Source of the DNA: a virus
IMG/VR virus record: IMGVR_UViG_3300013372_003487
Coordinates: 1-35,586 of that record
Reading direction: 5' to 3' (one strand)
DNA length: 35,586 nt
In this document: piece by piece, positions 32,632 to 35,586 of the stretch
Layout of the letters: the number at the start of each line of letters is the position of its first letter
How positions within the stretch are numbered: the stretch's first letter is position 1
Made by a program: the position numbers and the translations under genes
Notes under the pieces: model-generated
The model's input: the letters and a program-made list of their open reading frames with translations, nothing else
What the model was told of the DNA's origin: nothing
Databases searched by the model: none

Positions 32632-34865
32632 CAGAACTCTCCACCATCAACTTCTGTTATTGGTGTGGGCTTCATTGATGGGAATTGGGTTTCAAATGTG
32701 ATTATTGGGATTGCAGGAATTGCTTTTCCTGTGGCACTATTTTCTGCCGCTCTACCAGGATATCCTGATATTACTGTAGCCGTTCCACCAGGAACAGCAT
32801 ACAAAGATTCTGTTGGCAAACCAGGAGCCCCTATGTTTACAAGATTTGTGTCTGTTATTGTTTGACCTGCAATGCCCGCAGATACAGGCGGAAGAGGTGT
32901 TGCACTAAGATTAGTTATGCCTTCAGGAGTAACATTCAAATAAGATGCTGGAGAGGGAACTGTAGCCGTCGAGACATTTGCAGCGATGTTGACTGCTTGA
33001 GATGCCAAAGCCGGATTAACAAAAGCCAATGCTCCTGCAAAGGCTCCACCAACAACAGTTCCTACAGGACCTAAAGCCCCGCCAAGAAGTGCTCCGCTAG
33101 CAATTCCTCCAAGTCCACCCAAATCCAATCCTTCAGGAAGAACTGCTTGAACTCCTTCAATTGCTCCACCTACTGCCTCACCAATTCCACCCAAGAAGCC
33201 GCCAACTTCATCTTGTAGTAGTGGGAACTCAACTCCTTCGCCTGCTCCTCCTTGAACAGCCCCAGGAGATACACCTAAATCTGTTCCAGAGACCACGGCT
33301 TGTGTGGGTTGTGTTTGTGCCACAGTTTGTGATAGTTGTTGATTTTGTTGCGATAGATTTGCTTGCGTTTGTTGAATTTGTGCATCGTCAATTTGAGCAA
33401 TTGTGTTTTGTCTTACTGTTTCTTGTGCACTTTCCGACATCAAAGATTTGTTGTTTTCCGCAATCTCTTGTTCGCTTGGAATCATTTCTTGCGGCATTTT
33501 TTCCGTCTTAACGACTGTGCCATCAGGAAGAGTAGATGGTATGGCGGCTTTAGCCTCACTCGCAGGAACATCTTTCCACCATTGATCCCCCTTAACGGGA
33601 ACATTCTGTGTTAAAGTCGCTTTGCCTGTTTGATCCCACGGAATAGTGGATGCGTTAGGAGACGCGCTTTCATAATAAGATTTGAAAGCATCCAGTCCAA
33701 CAGGCATGTCTTTAGGTCTAAGGTGAAGTTTCTTGAAGTAATCGGTTGACAGATATTTGTCTTTTTGTCCTTGAAGAATCTGATTCAAAGGCAATGCTCT
33801 ACCAGGAAATATGGTTGCATCTTGCAAAAGGGGTGCAGGATTTTTGCCTGTTGCTAGTCCTGGAGATGATGCTAAATTTACAGCAACTCCTTCAGGATTA
33901 AAATCAATTCTCGGTGCGACAAAACTCATGTTACCATCGCTGGCAACAGTATAAGTTCCGTGAACTCTGTGCTCAAAGTTCTTACCTGTTTCCATGACAA
34001 CATTACCACGAGCAAGCATTCTCAAATCACCATTTATTTCAATGTAAAAATCTTTGCCTGTTTTTAGAGTTGTTATAGGCCCGTCAATATTCATAAAGCA
34101 GTTGCCTTGAACAAGAAGTTTCTTGTCAGACATTGCTACTTCATAATCGTCTCCTCGAATTCGCTCAACCTTTGATCCATCAGGATGAAGTTCAATCCAA
34201 GTTCCGGCTTTATGGTAAACGCTTATTCTTTCTTTATCGGGAGTATCGTCAAGTTCAATAACATGACCAGACTCGGTTTCCATCACATGGTTTTTAGGAT
34301 ATTTGGGATCGTAATCTGTTACTTTTTCATCCCATGTTAACCAAGGGTGCAGAGCGGTTTGCACTCCAACCTTTGCTTCCTCTCGTTTTTTTTGAACTAT
34401 TGTTTTTTCAATCTTTTCGTTTCGGGTTAAACGATTTGTATCGGCTTCGCCACCATACTCTTTGCTGGGCCATTTGCCTTCAGGATCATTGAATCCTAAA
34501 GAGGGATCTGAGTATTGACCAGTGGTTCCTTCTATAGGATCTGGCTTACCAACAAAGGATCCCAAAACTACAGGATCTTGGCAGTTAACACCGTCTCGGA
34601 AAAACCCAATAACCCACGAGCCTTGTAAAAGTCCTGTTGGAGAAATTCCTTTTCCACTTACAGAAGCACTAGTTACGGGAAGCAGGGGAGTTGCCCAAGG
34701 CAAATCTTGAGTGGGCAACAATTCTTTGTCCGCATTGTGAAATTCAAAACAACGAACACGAACACGACCCATTTTTAATGGATCGTTAATGTCTTCTACA
34801 ACTCCGTGAAACCACACGAAGCCGTTCTTGCCCATTTGATCGTGAACTGTTATGGTGTCTAGCAT
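32631..34865 (-). CDS. gp5: Baseplate central needle/hub protein gp5-like, without lysozyme domain (744 aa)
   Basis: The central spike protein of T4-like tails. Residues 14-107 form the gp5/VgrG OB-fold: FVWFHGVVEDINDPLKMGRV, LPWATPLLP, GSWVIGFFRDG, DPVVLGSF. Residues about 195-330 give the beta-helix-type run (VMETESGHVIELDDTPDKER, GTWIELHPDGS, FYIEINGDLRMLARGN). T4 gp5 has a lysozyme domain between the two; here residues 108-194 contain none that I can see. After the helix come about 400 residues absent from T4: a Q-rich stretch (about 478-520) and a glycine-rich hydrophobic stretch (555-622). The start at ATG 34865 lies one base after the hub stop; only a weak AGAG ribosome site is seen. 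Confidence 0.88.
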   Translation of the reverse strand: MLDTITVHDQMGKNGFVWFHGVVEDINDPLKMGRVRVRCFEFHNADKELLPTQDLPWATPLLPVTSASVSGKGISPTGLLQGSWVIGFFRDGVNCQDPVVLGSFVGKPDPIEGTTGQYSDPSLGFNDPEGKWPSKEYGGEADTNRLTRNEKIEKTIVQKKREEAKVGVQTALHPWLTWDEKVTDYDPKYPKNHVMETESGHVIELDDTPDKERISVYHKAGTWIELHPDGSKVERIRGDDYEVAMSDKKLLVQGNCFMNIDGPITTLKTGKDFYIEINGDLRMLARGNVVMETGKNFEHRVHGTYTVASDGNMSFVAPRIDFNPEGVAVNLASSPGLATGKNPAPLLQDATIFPGRALPLNQILQGQKDKYLSTDYFKKLHLRPKDMPVGLDAFKSYYESASPNASTIPWDQTGKATLTQNVPVKGDQWWKDVPASEAKAAIPSTLPDGTVVKTEKMPQEMIPSEQEIAENNKSLMSESAQETVRQNTIAQIDDAQIQQTQANLSQQNQQLSQTVAQTQPTQAVVSGTDLGVSPGAVQGGAGEGVEFPLLQDEVGGFLGGIGEAVGGAIEGVQAVLPEGLDLGGLGGIASGALLGGALGPVGTVVGGAFAGALAFVNPALASQAVNIAANVSTATVPSPASYLNVTPEGITNLSATPLPPVSAGIAGQTITDTNLVNIGAPGLPTESLYAVPGGTATVISGYPGRAAENSATGKAIPAIPIITFETQFPSMKPTPITEVDGGEF

Positions 34866-34866
34866 A

Positions 34867-35586
34867 TTAAACTCTAGATTCTCTTATGGTTGGATTGTAA
34901 ATGCCAGTATCAGCAGTATCTTTATAGTCAGGAACTGGAGCACGATAACTGTCTTTGCTTACTGTCATAACAAGTTCGTAATCTTGATGTCCTATTGAAT
35001 GATTTATTTTTGTTACAAGGTAGTTGCCTGCAAGATACTTATCGCTACCATCATTGTTTACTCCTTTTCCTTTTCCATTTAACGATTCGGGAGAAGGAAT
35101 GTCCAAGTAAATCACATCTCCAACTCGTCTTCTGGAATCTCCTTTAACCTTTATCTGAAGGGTAATGCAGTTCAATTGGTTCATTTGGCTTTGGCGAAGC
35201 AGAGCATATTTTTCATGCTCTTCATTATCTTCAATTCCATCATACTTATAAGAGTTTTTTGGCAACACTTTAATGTATGACAAAATAGCGTCACTAAACC
35301 TATCCAAAGAGTGTGGAACCAAAGGATATTGATCTGTGTGTTGTGTTTCCACAAACTTCTCTTTATAACGATAAAAGTCCCCACCTATTTTTTTCTTGTT
35401 TATGTCAAAAGTATTCAATACTGAACTATAAACTCCTGTTGAAACATCTTGCAGTTTATTGTTTAGAGAAACTATAGTAATTTCATTGATATTATCAAAT
35501 TCTTCTGCATCTCTTTGTTTGTTGGCAAACGCATGTCGGTATCTTGCAACCGGTGCTTGTGCCTTGAAATACGAAACAGGAGCAAA
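34867..35586 (-). CDS. Baseplate hub protein, gp27-like, C-terminal part (5' end cut by window edge)
   Basis: The frame is open to base 35586, giving 239 visible residues, so the true start is outside the window. Visible sequence runs FAPVSYFKAQAPVARYRHAF, later NEITIVSLNNKLQDVSTGVY, and ends with a hub-type barrel: NCITLQIKVKGDSRRRVGDV, IYLDIPSPES, KYLAGNYLVTKINHSIGHQD, YELVMTVSKDSYR. This pattern (soluble beta strand, R-x-GD-x-I-x-L, L-x-G-x-Y-L-V-T-x-x-x-H) is shared by gp27 and VgrG-like hub proteins, which form the torus on which the needle sits. It is directly followed by gp5, its physical partner in T4. A TTG at 35418 could be mistaken for a start but the frame continues upstream. Confidence 0.78.
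   Translation of the reverse strand, partial: FAPVSYFKAQAPVARYRHAFANKQRDAEEFDNINEITIVSLNNKLQDVSTGVYSSVLNTFDINKKKIGGDFYRYKEKFVETQHTDQYPLVPHSLDRFSDAILSYIKVLPKNSYKYDGIEDNEEHEKYALLRQSQMNQLNCITLQIKVKGDSRRRVGDVIYLDIPSPESLNGKGKGVNNDGSDKYLAGNYLVTKINHSIGHQDYELVMTVSKDSYRAPVPDYKDTADTGIYNPTIRESRV

Noticed and set aside
34280-34545. Lysozyme domain in the gp5-like needle
   Set aside because: Residues 108-194 are charged and linker-like, too short and without a visible lysozyme catalytic pattern.
34867-35418. TTG at 35418 as the start of a 183-residue protein
   Set aside because: The frame continues open to the window edge and the upstream residues are coherent hub-like sequence, so the gene is simply truncated by the window.

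Overview
The window is a stretch of a large, tailed, contractile-tail (T4-like) bacteriophage genome. All fifteen genes lie on the minus strand, packed end to end, and are read from high to low coordinates. Ten adjacent gene pairs overlap or sit within about 10 bases, no gap exceeds about 20 bases, and I found no tRNA, terminator or opposing gene. Recognisable baseplate proteins (gp27-like hub, gp5 needle, a PAAR tip, gp25, gp6, gp8) and marine or cyanophage-style proteins (DUF4815, MSELKVDTISP-type tail collar fibre) suggest a T4-like virus of an aquatic bacterium. The host itself cannot be read from the sequence.

Layout in transcription order. (1) 35586-31331, hub and spike: the C-terminal part of a gp27-like hub, a gp5-like needle without a visible lysozyme domain, a protein with an Ig/cadherin-like C-terminus, and a PAAR spike tip. 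(2) 31353-30685: a protein with one membrane segment and a GAF-like domain. (3) 30695-21269, wedge: gp25, gp6 and a giant 2359-residue protein whose N-terminus is a baseplate-wedge type in the gp7 position. Its rest carries two long stretches that look like glycoside-hydrolase-type barrels. (4) 21262-13776, accessory block between the gp7 and gp8 positions: an 884-residue heparinase II/III-like polysaccharide lyase and a 1606-residue protein with an N-terminal barrel-like domain followed by about 950 residues of extremely cysteine-rich repeats. (5) 13758-6181: a gp8 wedge protein enlarged to 824 residues and a 1695-residue DUF4815 protein. (6) 6184-1, fibres: a 74-residue coiled-coil protein, a 1764-residue collagen-like, tail-collar and cysteine-rich fibre, and the start of a gp12-like short tail fibre.

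Together these genes would build the baseplate, its membrane-piercing spike and its surface-binding and surface-degrading appendages. The striking part is the appendage set: a lyase plus up to three barrel-like domains mounted at the baseplate, and two unrelated glycine-periodic spacers (G-A-T collagen-like and G-C-X cysteine-rich). This suggests a multi-enzyme machine for getting through a polysaccharide capsule or mucilage. The lyase, gp5, gp6, gp8, gp25 and PAAR calls are strong. The barrel, GAF and repeat-structure interpretations are inference from reading the protein sequence without database searches.
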